From positions 124,001 through 188,000 of the forward strand of contig NZ_AYYK01000004.1 in the NCBI RefSeq assembly GCF_001436095.1: 64,000 nucleotides of DNA, read 5' to 3'. Under the pieces are notes generated by a model. That model ran no database searches. It was not told the origin of the DNA and was given only the letters and a program-made list of their open reading frames with translations. Position numbers and translations under genes: made by a program. Shown here piece by piece: positions 36,174 to 46,700 of this stretch (position 1 is its first letter; each line of letters opens with the position of its first letter). This DNA is from Lapidilactobacillus dextrinicus DSM 20335 (GTDB lineage Bacteria > Bacillota > Bacilli > Lactobacillales > Lactobacillaceae).

Positions 36174-38521
36174 CACAAAACAATATGACCCGTGAAGCAC
36201 GAATGGCGCAGCAGAAAAAAACTAAGCGTCGCCCCACTAGCTCAAAACCACAACGCCAGAAACCATTATGGCGTCGTATTCTTAAATGGACTTTAATCAT
36301 CATTTTGGCTGGCTTTTTGGCCGGATTAGGTTTGTTCTTCTACTACGTTAAGGACACGCCAGCTTTGAAGGAATCTAAGTTGGCTTCTGGTGGTTCCACC
36401 ATGATTTTAGCCAGTAATGGTGATACGATCACGCAACTAGGTGAAAATCGAACCCATGTTTCGGGAACAGAAATTTCACAGCAATTAAAAGACGCTGTGG
36501 TGTCAATTGAAGATCGTCGCTTTTATGATGAACCATTTGGTGTTGACCCCTTACGAATTGCTTCAGCCACTGCCTATAATGTGACTCATCGTAATGCGGC
36601 ACCGCAAGGCGGTAGTACTTTAACCCAGCAATTAGTTAAATTAGCCTATTTCTCAACCAATAAGTCTGACCAAACCTTACGCCGTAAAGCTCAAGAAGCT
36701 TGGCTGGCTGTTCAAGTTGAGCGCAAATACTCTAAAGAACAGATTTTAGAGTATTACATCAACATGGTTTATGAAGGTAATGGCGTTTATGGTATGCAAA
36801 CAGCGGCTAATTATTATTTTGGTAAATCAATTAAGGAACTTAATCTAGCCCAAACAGCATTAGTTGCGGGCATTCCTAATGCCCCTACCACCTATGACCC
36901 TTATGAACATCCAGAAGCTGCTAAAACCCGACGAGATTTAGTCATTAAGTCAATGCTGCGTGATAAGAAGATTACCGAAGAAGAAGCCACAGCCGCAATT
37001 AATACACCCATTACGGACGGCTTAAAGGCAAAATCGCAACAAACTTTAAATCAAACCAATGCTTTAGTTTCAGATGCTTATCTGCAAGAAGTTATCAAGG
37101 CGATCAAGAAAAAAGGTTATGATCCCTATCGAGACAATTTAACGGTTAAAACGAATTTAGATTTAAGTACACAAAAGAAAGTTTATGACTTAGTTAATGG
37201 TAGTTCGGTTGTTTTTCCAGACGATACAATCCAAACCGGAATTACGATTATGGATCCTAATAATGGTGATGTGGTTGCCATGGTTGGTAATCGTAAAGTC
37301 GGTAATGTGCAAATGGCACTTAATCACGCGACACAAACCACAAGAAGCAATGGTTCGACAATGAAACCGATTCTTGATTATGGCCCCGCCATTGAATATT
37401 TGAATTGGGCAACAAACCACCGCTTAGATGATTCTAAGTACATCTATCCAGGTACAGACATTCAGCTTTATGACTGGGATCGTCAATATTGGGGCAACAT
37501 GACGATGCGCTATGCCCTCGCGCAATCACGTAATGTTCCTGCCGTCAAAGCATTAGAAACGGTTGGTTTAACAAAGGCCAGTCAATTTGCTAGCAATCTT
37601 GGTATCGATCTCCCAGACGATGCCGGTTTGTCAGCTGGCATTGGTTCCGATGTTTCTACGCTTCAAGTTGCGGCGGCTTATAGTGCTTTTGCCAATGGGG
37701 GTACTTATTATCAACCGAAGTATATTTCAGAAATTACCACTGCTGATAATATTAAACATGAGTACGATCAAGGCACTGGTAAAACGGCAATGAAGTCTTC
37801 CACCGCATATATGATTACCGATATGCTAAAGGATGTGATTAGTTCCGGAACTGGTACACGGGCTCAAATTAGTGGATTACATCAAGCCGGCAAAACTGGT
37901 ACCACAGATTATTCTGATACAGAGTTGGCTAATAACTATGCTTTAAGTGGTACGGTTAAAGATTCATGGTTTGCTGGATACACGAAGCATTATTCTGTGG
38001 CAATTTGGTTAGGCTATGATAAGTCTAGTGAACACGGTGTAGCTACTTCTAGTGAACGAATTCCAGCTCAACTTTATAAAGCGATTATGACTGATCTAAG
38101 TGCTAACGTCAGCAACACTGATTGGACCATGCCAAGCTCGGTTGTTAAACGCAATGGCGAGTTATATGTGCGTGGTTATGCACCAGCAGCGTCATCTAGC
38201 AGCTCTAAACGTTCAAGTTCTAAGAGTTCTTCTAGTGTGCTGTACAGTTCTAGTTCGATATTCAGTTCAAGTAGTAGTGAATCAAGTTCTAGTTCATCAA
38301 GTAGTAGTTCTTCATCAGAATCCTCATCATCCAGCAGTAGTTCTTCGTCAGAATCTTCTTCCTCAAGTTCAAGTAGTGAATCAAGCTCTAGCTCTAGCTC
38401 GAGTTCTAGTGTTGCACCAAGTAGTTCTTCCTCCTCAAGCTCAGCTACAAGCACGCAGAGCTCAACAGAATCACAGGCCAATAAAAGTGTCGCTAATTCT
38501 GAAACAACATCTGCAAAATAA
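36170..38521 (+). CDS. pbp1A: Class A penicillin-binding protein 1A with serine-rich tail
   Basis: 783 residues. Bifunctional peptidoglycan glycosyltransferase/transpeptidase. Membrane anchor at about 38-60; GT51 domain with EDRRFYDEPFGVDP and GGSTLTQQLVKLAYF; transpeptidase with STMK (Ser about 397), SRN (about 450) and KTGT (about 573). The last 110 residues or so are mostly serine, broken by Glu, and encoded by mixed Ser codons (TCA, TCT, AGT, AGC), so selected as protein. The tail is extracellular and may span the wall. It is coupled to recU. Confidence 0.93.
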   Translation: MTQNNMTREARMAQQKKTKRRPTSSKPQRQKPLWRRILKWTLIIILAGFLAGLGLFFYYVKDTPALKESKLASGGSTMILASNGDTITQLGENRTHVSGTEISQQLKDAVVSIEDRRFYDEPFGVDPLRIASATAYNVTHRNAAPQGGSTLTQQLVKLAYFSTNKSDQTLRRKAQEAWLAVQVERKYSKEQILEYYINMVYEGNGVYGMQTAANYYFGKSIKELNLAQTALVAGIPNAPTTYDPYEHPEAAKTRRDLVIKSMLRDKKITEEEATAAINTPITDGLKAKSQQTLNQTNALVSDAYLQEVIKAIKKKGYDPYRDNLTVKTNLDLSTQKKVYDLVNGSSVVFPDDTIQTGITIMDPNNGDVVAMVGNRKVGNVQMALNHATQTTRSNGSTMKPILDYGPAIEYLNWATNHRLDDSKYIYPGTDIQLYDWDRQYWGNMTMRYALAQSRNVPAVKALETVGLTKASQFASNLGIDLPDDAGLSAGIGSDVSTLQVAAAYSAFANGGTYYQPKYISEITTADNIKHEYDQGTGKTAMKSSTAYMITDMLKDVISSGTGTRAQISGLHQAGKTGTTDYSDTELANNYALSGTVKDSWFAGYTKHYSVAIWLGYDKSSEHGVATSSERIPAQLYKAIMTDLSANVSNTDWTMPSSVVKRNGELYVRGYAPAASSSSSKRSSSKSSSSVLYSSSSIFSSSSSESSSSSSSSSSSSESSSSSSSSSSESSSSSSSSESSSSSSSSSSVAPSSSSSSSSATSTQSSTESQANKSVANSETTSAK

Positions 38522-38539
38522 TTACTTGTTCGATAAATA

Positions 38540-38579
38540 AAAAGCTTCACGCTAAATGATTTTAGCGTGAAGCTTTTTT
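38540..38579 (+). terminator. Terminator after pbp1A
   Basis: AAAAGCTTCACGCTAAA / TTTAGCGTGAAGCTTTT stem with a T run. Confidence 0.88.
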
Positions 38580-38604
38580 GTTTTTCTAGATATAAAATTA
38601 TCGA

Positions 38605-38847
38605 TTATTTCATGTTCTCAAATTCCTTCAATAAAGAATCTTCGTCGATATCATTTGAAAAGTATAAGTCAATTAGTGTCTTGCTCTTTACAAAATTATT
38701 ATTTGCTTCGGATTTTAGAGAGCTATAAAGTGTTGTGAACATGACGCCATATATGCCACAAGTAATAGCATAAGGGGCACCAAATTCTGTATCTTTTTCA
38801 AGAGTAACTCGTGCGCCATCGGCTCCCTCTTCGTCCCTAATAATCAC
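38605..38847 (-). CDS. Small conserved protein, probably 5'-truncated or start-lost
   Basis: 80 residues from a GTG at 38847, without a good ribosome binding site. The frame continues upstream in recognisable protein (WTAFQKGSTIGEKGSEEG) to a TGA at 38916, with no usable start, so the original gene began further up or lost its start. The family pattern (RVTLEK, YAITCGIYGVMFTT) is one I associate with small lactobacillar proteins of unknown function. It may be a pseudogene. Confidence 0.45.
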   Translation of the reverse strand: MIIRDEEGADGARVTLEKDTEFGAPYAITCGIYGVMFTTLYSSLKSEANNNFVKSKTLIDLYFSNDIDEDSLLKEFENMK

Positions 38848-38971
38848 GCCTTCTTCGGAGCCTTTTTCGCCAATTGTACTTCCTTTTTGAAAAGCAGTCC
38901 ATAATATGATGCATCACCTACTTTTAAATAAGCTAACTTAAGTAAATAAACTCAAATATATTCTTGTAAGA

Positions 38972-39619
38972 TTACGATTGTTTGACATAGTCCTGGCCAA
39001 AAGCACAAATCTCAAGCAAAGGACAAGTTTGACAGTTTGGCTGCCGCGCTGAACAAACTTCACGTCCAAAATAAATCATAGCATGATGGCCATTAATCCA
39101 TTCATCCTCTGGCAAAGCTTTAGTAATCTTTTTTTCAATTTGTAAAACGGAATCTTTCTCCTTAGCGATCTTTAAACGCTTGGCAATCCGCGTAATATGC
39201 GTATCAACTGCAAAAGCTGGCACATTAAAGGCGTCACCTAAAATGACACTAGCTGACTTACGACCGATGCCAGGTAATGAAGTTAATTCTGCCATTGTCT
39301 GTGGCATGATGCCGTTAAAATCAGTCATTAGCTTTTGTGACATTGCCACAATATGTTTGGCCTTATTGTGATAGAGGCCGATCGATTTAATGTAGGGTTC
39401 AACTTCTGCTGGTGTCGCCTTCGCAAAAGCAGCAGGATTGGGATAAGCGGCAAATAAGGCCGGCGTTGCTAAATTAACAGAAACATCAGTTGCTTGCGCG
39501 CTTAAAAGGACACTAACCGCAATTTGAAACGGTGTTCGCGCATCTAAACTGGGCTTAGCGTCTGGAAAAAGCAGCATGATTTGTTCGACTGCCCAACGCG
39601 TTTGTTTTTGATTTAACAT
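38972..39619 (-). CDS. nth: Endonuclease III
   Basis: 215 residues. DNA glycosylase/AP lyase for oxidised pyrimidines. The helix-hairpin-helix LPGIGRKSASVIL with catalytic Lys, VDTHITRIAKRL with catalytic Asp, and the 4Fe-4S cluster CSARQPNCQTCPLLEIC (Cys-x6-Cys-x2-Cys-x5-Cys) are intact. The ATG at 39619 has GAGGTGG upstream; the GTG at 39628 lies within that site. Downstream of dnaD, as in B. subtilis. Confidence 0.93.
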   Translation of the reverse strand: MLNQKQTRWAVEQIMLLFPDAKPSLDARTPFQIAVSVLLSAQATDVSVNLATPALFAAYPNPAAFAKATPAEVEPYIKSIGLYHNKAKHIVAMSQKLMTDFNGIMPQTMAELTSLPGIGRKSASVILGDAFNVPAFAVDTHITRIAKRLKIAKEKDSVLQIEKKITKALPEDEWINGHHAMIYFGREVCSARQPNCQTCPLLEICAFGQDYVKQS

Positions 39620-39633
39620 CCCTACCACCTCAT

Positions 39634-40254
39634 CTATTGAAATTTAGCACGATAACGTTCTAAGTCATCCGCATTTTTAATTTGGCGTTTTTGCCAATCT
39701 AGTAAAATACGATCAATATATTTAAATGAACGTGCATCATTTAAGACCGCTTCCCGCAAAGCTAGGCGAATAATCTCAGTTGAGAAATGGTCACGATTTA
39801 ACCAACTATCGACCGTTTCCATTTCAATTGGCGATAAAGTTCGGCCAAACTCGACTTCAATTTCTTGATATAGCTTGGAGACATCGGCTTGTTCAGCTTG
39901 AAAATTAGCGACAGTATCTTGGCTATCTAGCAAATGATCCAATCGTTCAAAAAATGGCGCGATATCATATTGATCAACGTGTTGATCATGATCAATAAAA
40001 CTTTTAACGCGAATAAAACCTTTCTGGGTCATTTGTTGTAATGCTTGATAGATCTCACTAATTGGTCGTTTCACCACTTTAGCCAGTTCAGTTGGTGTTG
40101 GGAATTTTTCATCCTTTTGACTGTATTTGATGATTTGTAGAAAAATTGCCAACTGATGATCGTCCATACCTAGTTCGGCATAGTAATCTAAAATCAAGTT
40201 GGCAATGGCTGTTTGTGGTGTTCCGACCAAATCATTAATGGTTAGTTTCGTCAT
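39634..40254 (-). CDS. dnaD: Replication initiation protein DnaD
   Basis: 206 residues. DnaD helps load the replicative helicase at oriC and restart sites. N-terminal winged helix (about 1-100; FPTPTELAKVVKRPISEIYQ) and C-terminal DnaD domain (EFGRTLSPIEMETVDSW, then YIDRILLDWQKRQI). It sits directly before nth, a conserved pair. AGGA lies upstream of the ATG. Confidence 0.9.
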   Translation of the reverse strand: MTKLTINDLVGTPQTAIANLILDYYAELGMDDHQLAIFLQIIKYSQKDEKFPTPTELAKVVKRPISEIYQALQQMTQKGFIRVKSFIDHDQHVDQYDIAPFFERLDHLLDSQDTVANFQAEQADVSKLYQEIEVEFGRTLSPIEMETVDSWLNRDHFSTEIIRLALREAVLNDARSFKYIDRILLDWQKRQIKNADDLERYRAKFQ

Positions 40255-40320
40255 TGGTCACAAGTCCTTTAATCAAAATGTTCTGAACTATTTGTTGGTA
40301 CAGCTACTCGTTAAATTCAC

Positions 40321-40791
40321 TTAGAGATTTTCGATTTGTTCAACTAATTTACCCGTTTGGTAGTCAAATAAACGATAAGTTAATTGACCAGTTTTACTTT
40401 TAGTGGCTACTTCCCAAACTGGTTGGCCTTTATTGAGGCCTAAATCAATACCATAAATTTTATTAGACGGATATTTCTTGGTAACTAATTTGGTAATTTT
40501 ATCTTTGGTATAAGCCTTATTAGTTTCAAGAACTGTGATTTTACCACTTTTTCCATTAATCAAAACATATTTCAGTTGATTATCTTGCGTGTAGCCAGCA
40601 ACAGCATAATAAGTCTGCTCACGATTATAAATCATGAAATCAGTGGTCCGTGTTAGATGCGCGGCCTTTTTGCTGATGGTAATACTTTGTTTTTCTAAAG
40701 TATGGCGTGGTGTTGTGGCAATTTTATACCCACCAAATACCAATAATACCAAAACAATGATAATGCCGACGATAATATTTCGTTTACGCAC
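40321..40791 (-). CDS. YpmB-like DUF5590 protein
   Basis: 156 residues. An N-terminal signal anchor (IIVGIIIVLVLLVFGGY) is followed by a tandem-repeat beta domain, with YYAVAGYTQ / YVLINGKSGKI and a final YRLFDYQTGKLVE. This matches YpmB of the conserved dinG-ypmB-dnaD-nth region; function unknown, outside the membrane. The GTG at 40791 is chosen, with AGAGGG 9 bases upstream; the TTG at 40809 is unlikely. Confidence 0.75.
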   Translation of the reverse strand: MRKRNIIVGIIIVLVLLVFGGYKIATTPRHTLEKQSITISKKAAHLTRTTDFMIYNREQTYYAVAGYTQDNQLKYVLINGKSGKITVLETNKAYTKDKITKLVTKKYPSNKIYGIDLGLNKGQPVWEVATKSKTGQLTYRLFDYQTGKLVEQIENL

Positions 40792-40891
40792 GTTGTTAAT
40801 CCCTCTCAAAAATCTTAACTTATCAACACTAGAGTTAAGTTTATTATAGCAAAACTTGATTGGCTTTTGAATTTACCCAAGTTGTGACCGA

Positions 40892-43648
40892 TTATTCTTC
40901 AAAAAAGTCACTAATATGGTGCCCTAATTGTTGATTAGGCAAAATAATTTTAGGTAATTTGGGTGGAAAAGCTCGTTGAACCTTAGTGGCATAGGAACTA
41001 TTAATCACCCGTTCATCCATCATTAAGACAATGCCCTGGTCAGTTTCCGTGCGAATTAAACGACCAAAGCCTTGCTTTAATTTCAAAATGGCTTTAGGCA
41101 AAGTATCGGTTGGAAATGGCGCTTTATTCTGAGCTTTAAGTAAACTATTACGATAATGTGTGGTTGGATTCTTAGGCGATTCAAAAGGAATCCGCGTAAT
41201 AATGAGTAAGGATAACTGCTCACCTGGGAAATCAATTCCCTCCCAGAAACTTTGTGAACCCAGTAAAACGGCATTTTTAGATAAACGGAAACGTTTGGCA
41301 ATTTTATCATTACTTCCGGTAATCCCTTGAGCCATAATTTCCCGCTTAAAGCCCAGGACATGTTGCAAGCGTTGATAAACGTTGCGAATGCTAGCAAGTG
41401 AGTTGAACAAAATTAATGTTTGAACATCGGTTTGTTGTAGCACCGGTAAAATCGTGCTCGCCAGCCAATTATCATAGTCCGCCCCATTTTCACTTGGCGA
41501 ATACGTTTCTTGGGGTAATAATAACTCCGCCTTTTCTTCATACTGAAACGGTGAATCTAAGCGTAAAGTTTGCACATCTGTTTCGGTAAAGCCTAACTGT
41601 TCTAAGAAGTAGTCAAAATCATGACCAATGGCCAAAGAAGCGCCAGTGTAAATTTGAGTTTTAAACTGCTGATTCAGAGCTTGGCGCAACTTATCATGTG
41701 ACTTGGCCAACCAATTAAAGCGATAATTAATCCCATCATCATCTAAGGACAAGTAAAACCCATATTGTCGAAATTCGTTATTTTGTAAATGATCAAAGCC
41801 AGTTACTAAATAGTCCAGATTCTTCTCTAATTTGTTATTCTGGAAAATTAACTCGGTGATCTTTTGGGCCGAAGTTGGTCGCATTTCTTGACGGTCCACG
41901 CCTGATTCCAAGGTTTCAGTTGCGTTTAAATAATTATCTAAATTATCAATTAGTTCATTTAAAGCCCGATTAAGCATGGTGAGATTGTTTTGGAAATCAG
42001 CGGCCTCCAAATAAACCGGTTCGCGAATGAAATTCTCACCAGCTAATAAGATCACTTGATCATTTAATTGTTGCGTTAAAGCTTGTGCTTGGCTTAAAAA
42101 CAACTGACTCGTTAAAATAACCGGCTGTAATTTATCTAGCAACGGTTCAGCATCGTTATTGTCGGCTAAGCTTCTTAAGATATCATCAATTTGGTTCAAG
42201 CGATTGTGTAACTGCATCACTGAAAAATAACCGTGGGAGCTGTTGGTCAAATCTTCAGCAAAATGTTGGGCCTCATCGACGACCAAAATGTCTTGCTCAT
42301 AACTAAAGTCTGTCAAATGTTGGGCCAAATAAGCGTTATTGGTAATCACAATATCAGCAGTTTGAGCAGCTTGTACCACTTGATGCCAATAATCAACCTC
42401 ATAATAGCGACTACTTGGCACTAGCGTAGGCAAATGATTAATACTTTGGAAGAACTCCGTATCATAATTTGTAATTTGTAACTCATCTAAGTCCCCTGTT
42501 TGGGTTTGTGTTAGCCAAACTAGGATACGCATTTCGTTAATGGCTGTACCACGATTTTTGGCGCCGTGTTGTAAATAGGCTGCAAAGCGGTCGAGATCCA
42601 AATAGTGGCTAGCACTTTTTAATAATGCTGCACTAAGTGATTGATGCCGCAAATGAGCAAGTAATGGTACGGCTTGACGATAAAGTTGCGCTTGTAGGAC
42701 TGTGGTGGAAGTGGTAATGACGAGACGAGAATGCGGCTGAGGCTTGGTTAGTTCATAAGATAATGGGAATAAATAGCCTAGAGACTTACCAACACCAGTA
42801 GGCGCCTCGATTACTAAATTAGTTTGTTCACTATCGTGTGCATGTTGCTGGATAAAATCCATCATCTTAAATTGAGCAGTCCGCGGTTTAATAATTTGGT
42901 CGAACTGTTGGCGTTTGTCATCGTCAGTAATGGGATAGTCTTGATTTTGACGCTGATCAGTTGTCGCTTGTTCGCTAATCATACGGCGAATCGTGAATTG
43001 ACCAATCTGTTGCAAGTATGGTGGCAATGGTGCGGTGTGACATTGGTCAAGAATCTGTTCAAATATTTGACCAGTCTGTCTCGTTAAATACTGACTAAGT
43101 TGCACTAATTGTCGTAAGACTTCTTGAGGTAACTGTTTTAATTGATTTAATAAGATAATGAAAATTTTAGCAGTGGCAATAGCATCACTATCTGCTTGAT
43201 GAGGATGTTCATGATTAATGTTTAAGAAAGTACTTAAATCTTTTAAACGATAACTAGCGGCTTGAGGCAACATAATTTGCGCTAACTCTACGGTGTCGAT
43301 CGCAATGGGATCAATCGGATCTAATCCTACCTCCACAAATGCCTCGTTTAAAAAAGGTAAGTCAAAATTAACATTATGAGCAATAAAAATTTTGTCAGCT
43401 AGCAATTCACGTAATGTTGATGCGACTTCATCAAAGGTCGGCGCACTAGCTAGCTCGCTGGTTTTTAATCCGGTTAAGGCCAGAATTTCGCGGGGAATGG
43501 TGCGTTCCGGATTAATCGATAAAGAAATATTCTCGGTAATCGTATCGTTTTCGATAATCGCACAGCCAAACTGAATAATTTTATTGCCGGCATGGCGCTG
43601 CGTGCCGGTTGTTTCTAGGTCAACGACGGCATAGACTTTATCTGCCAA
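40892..43648 (-). CDS. dinG: DinG-family helicase with exonuclease domain
   Basis: 918 residues, typical of the Firmicute form. An N-terminal DEDD 3'-5' exonuclease (AVVDLETTGTQRH, HNVNFDLPFLNE, HQADSDAIATAK) is fused to an XPD-type helicase: Walker A EAPTGVGKSLGYLFP, DEAH-type VVDEAQHF, and motif VI QGFGRLIRTETDQG. No iron-sulfur cysteines are seen, as in Gram-positive DinG, where the protein is a nuclease with doubtful helicase activity. Probably acts in DNA repair. Confidence 0.92.
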   Translation of the reverse strand: MADKVYAVVDLETTGTQRHAGNKIIQFGCAIIENDTITENISLSINPERTIPREILALTGLKTSELASAPTFDEVASTLRELLADKIFIAHNVNFDLPFLNEAFVEVGLDPIDPIAIDTVELAQIMLPQAASYRLKDLSTFLNINHEHPHQADSDAIATAKIFIILLNQLKQLPQEVLRQLVQLSQYLTRQTGQIFEQILDQCHTAPLPPYLQQIGQFTIRRMISEQATTDQRQNQDYPITDDDKRQQFDQIIKPRTAQFKMMDFIQQHAHDSEQTNLVIEAPTGVGKSLGYLFPLSYELTKPQPHSRLVITTSTTVLQAQLYRQAVPLLAHLRHQSLSAALLKSASHYLDLDRFAAYLQHGAKNRGTAINEMRILVWLTQTQTGDLDELQITNYDTEFFQSINHLPTLVPSSRYYEVDYWHQVVQAAQTADIVITNNAYLAQHLTDFSYEQDILVVDEAQHFAEDLTNSSHGYFSVMQLHNRLNQIDDILRSLADNNDAEPLLDKLQPVILTSQLFLSQAQALTQQLNDQVILLAGENFIREPVYLEAADFQNNLTMLNRALNELIDNLDNYLNATETLESGVDRQEMRPTSAQKITELIFQNNKLEKNLDYLVTGFDHLQNNEFRQYGFYLSLDDDGINYRFNWLAKSHDKLRQALNQQFKTQIYTGASLAIGHDFDYFLEQLGFTETDVQTLRLDSPFQYEEKAELLLPQETYSPSENGADYDNWLASTILPVLQQTDVQTLILFNSLASIRNVYQRLQHVLGFKREIMAQGITGSNDKIAKRFRLSKNAVLLGSQSFWEGIDFPGEQLSLLIITRIPFESPKNPTTHYRNSLLKAQNKAPFPTDTLPKAILKLKQGFGRLIRTETDQGIVLMMDERVINSSYATKVQRAFPPKLPKIILPNQQLGHHISDFFEE

Positions 43649-43758
43649 CTTCCCCGCTCCTTTAATTACTTAAGAGACAAAATTAGGATTGTCTCCTATT
43701 GGTTTTCTTTTGGAATTAACTTTAATGAAAATGACTGATGCTGCTTTAATTGCTAAAA

Positions 43759-46700
43759 TTAGAGCTCAACAAGTTGATCAATATCTAAGAAATACAGGTA
43801 CTTATGAGTAACTGGTCTTTGAAGCATATTACTGAGTGCTTGTTCGTATAAATTAAGCTGCCCTTGATATTTAGCAACCAGTTCAGCCAAGCGATCTGCT
43901 TGCTGAGCACCATGGCCTACATAATCGGTCTTGTAATCAAATAAGATCACGTCATCATCGTTAATCACATACCCATCCATAATACCATGGACTAATAGGT
44001 TTTGTATCTCTGTTTCATCAGGCATTTTAAAAATTGCTTGTGCTGGTAATAATAATGAAAAGGCAACTTCTCGCTGGACACGGTTTTGTTGATCTTGTAA
44101 AGCATGCCCTAATGGTGTTTTGAAGAAATTGACGATAGCTTGCAAATCGATTTTAGCTGCAACTTCGGGCAAAATTAATTGCTGATCAGTTAATCGTTGT
44201 CGCAGTTCAGATAAATAGTTTAAATCAATTAGCCGTTGTAATTCAACCCGTTGTAACAATAAATGTGTGGCAGTCCCAATTTGTGACCCAGTAACCTTTT
44301 GCTGTTGCGTCATAAAGCTAGGCTTAGGGAAATCATCATTGACTAAACGCCCACTTAAATCAGTTGGTGGTAGTAAATGTGCAGCCTGTTGCTGATCAGC
44401 TGTGCCAGCTAAAGTTAACGGTAAAAAACTAAGCTGGAATTGGTCAGGATCGGTAAAGGCTTGTTTAATTTCAGAAACAGATTGGTAGGCTGTTGTCTGA
44501 GTTGCTGTTTGATGCGGATATTGAAAATTAAGTAAAGTGGCAATTGTTGTTTGAAGTTTCTGATCTAATTTCGTTAATGGCACTTCTACTGCGCCGACAG
44601 TTTCTGGGTTAGTGGTAGTTACAGGTGCTTCAATGAGATCGCTTTGATTAAACACTTCAACCGTAAATTGCGCGGTGGTTGGTAATAATGAACTGGCCGA
44701 TTGTGTGGCTGTCCCACGAATTTGTAAGGTTTTAGCACGTAAAATTGCAGGTAGCATCAGTTGCAAGAAATTTTGCAGTTTGCTAGGTAATCGTAAATTG
44801 GTTGGTAGTAAGGTAGTTAAGTGTTCATCATTAACTTGGTAAGTTTGGACTAGTTTGTCCCAATTATCAATTGCCCCGACTAACAATAATTTTTGCTTCG
44901 CACGAGTCATGGCGACGTACAAAAGACGCATTTCTTCAGCAATTGCAGCTTGTTGATGCTGTTGGCGGATGAAATTATCAATTAACGTTGGATATTTAAC
45001 CCGTTTTTGTAAATCAATATATTTAACACCAGCGCCGTATTTACCATCGAGTACAACCTTATTGCGCCGAACGTCGCTTTGGTTGAATTGGTGATCAATA
45101 TTAAAGACAAAGACCACTGGGAATTCCAAACCCTTACTGCCATGAATTGTCATCAATTGCACGGCATCTTCGTTACTTTCGCCAACGGAAGCCTGCGCTA
45201 AATCTTTTTCATGCGCTTGCATTTGTTTAATGAAGTTAATGAATTGATAAAGCCCTTTGAAACTTGTCTGTTCATAACTAAAAGCCCGTTGATACAACGC
45301 GTGTAAATTCATCGCCCGTTGTAAACCACCAGGCATTCCGCCCACATAATCTAGGTAACCAGTTTGTTGATAAATTTCCCAGACTAATTGCGCAATGCTG
45401 TGTTGAACGGTGTAATCACGTAAATGATTTAATAATTGCAAGAAGTCTTGCAGGCGAGTTGTTAACGGTGAATCAGGCAATTGCGCAGCTTTTTGTAAAG
45501 CATGATAAAAATTATGCTGCTTGTCAGTCGCCCGAATAACGGCGAGATCATTCTCGTTTAAATTACCAATTGGCGAACGTAAAACCGTGACTAAGGGAAT
45601 ATCTTGTTCAGGATTATTAATGATTTCCAAAAAAGCCAACATGACTTGAATTTCAGTCGTTTGGAAATAATCATTGGCATCTTTAACAAAAACAGGAATT
45701 CCTTGACGCTGCAACTCGCTCACAATTGCTAGGTTGTCATGCCGCGTTGGTACTAAAATGGCGATATCGCGATAAGTGATGTTGCGTTTTTGTTCGAGCT
45801 TACGGTCATAAATCTGGTAAGGTTCATCAAGTAATTGTTTAATTTTTTGACCTAAAAGTTTAATTCGGGCTTCATCCTTACTGAAGGTACTATTTAGGAT
45901 TGCATTATCATCTGGAGTCGTTTTTTCGGCTGTACTTTTAGTTTCATACAAGAGCACTTCGGTACTGGTCTCTAAATCTTCAGGATAATCTTGGGCCCCT
46001 GTAACGAGTTGCGCATCTTGATCGTAATCGAGTTCAGCTAGGTCGTGATGCATCACCTGTTGGAATAAGAAGTTGGTACTTTGATTAATGTTGGCTGTTG
46101 AACGGAAGTTTTCCGCTAGAATAATGCGCTCGCCAGTAACGGCTTCAGATTTAAAATCTTGATACTTCTGTAAAAACTTACTAGGATCGGCTTGGCGAAA
46201 ACCATAAATAGATTGTTTCACATCTCCAACCATAAATAAATTACCAGGTTCATCTTGTGAAACAGCTTGTAAAATGGCCTCTTGTAGTGGATTAATATCT
46301 TGGTACTCATCGACTAAAACTTCATGAAACAATTGGCGGTAATAGGCTTGGACAGGTTGTTGGCCGTCTTTAACAAACATGAGCAATTCCCAAGTTAATT
46401 GTTCCCAATCGTTAAAGTCTAGCGCCTTTAAATGTTGTTTTTCAGCTTGATAAGCTTGAATAAATTCTTTCGTAACATCAACTAAGGTTTGTAAAACTGT
46501 ACTAGCGGCTTGTTGACTTTTAATGAGGGTTGCTTCCGGTGCAAAGAAGTACTGTGTTATCAAGTTTTTGTATAATTCTTTAAACACGTCGAGTTGTTGT
46601 TTAAAAGCTTCGCGCTCAGGCAACTCTTCCGCATACTTTTTAGCTTTAACCGTGAAGCGACTAGGAAATTTAAATTGTTGAAGTTTTGTTGCCAAGGTGT

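Noticed and set aside
38176-38550. 124-residue Glu/Leu-rich reverse-strand ORF
   Set aside because: It is the mirror of the serine-rich tail of PBP1A; acidic low-complexity with no ribosome binding site.
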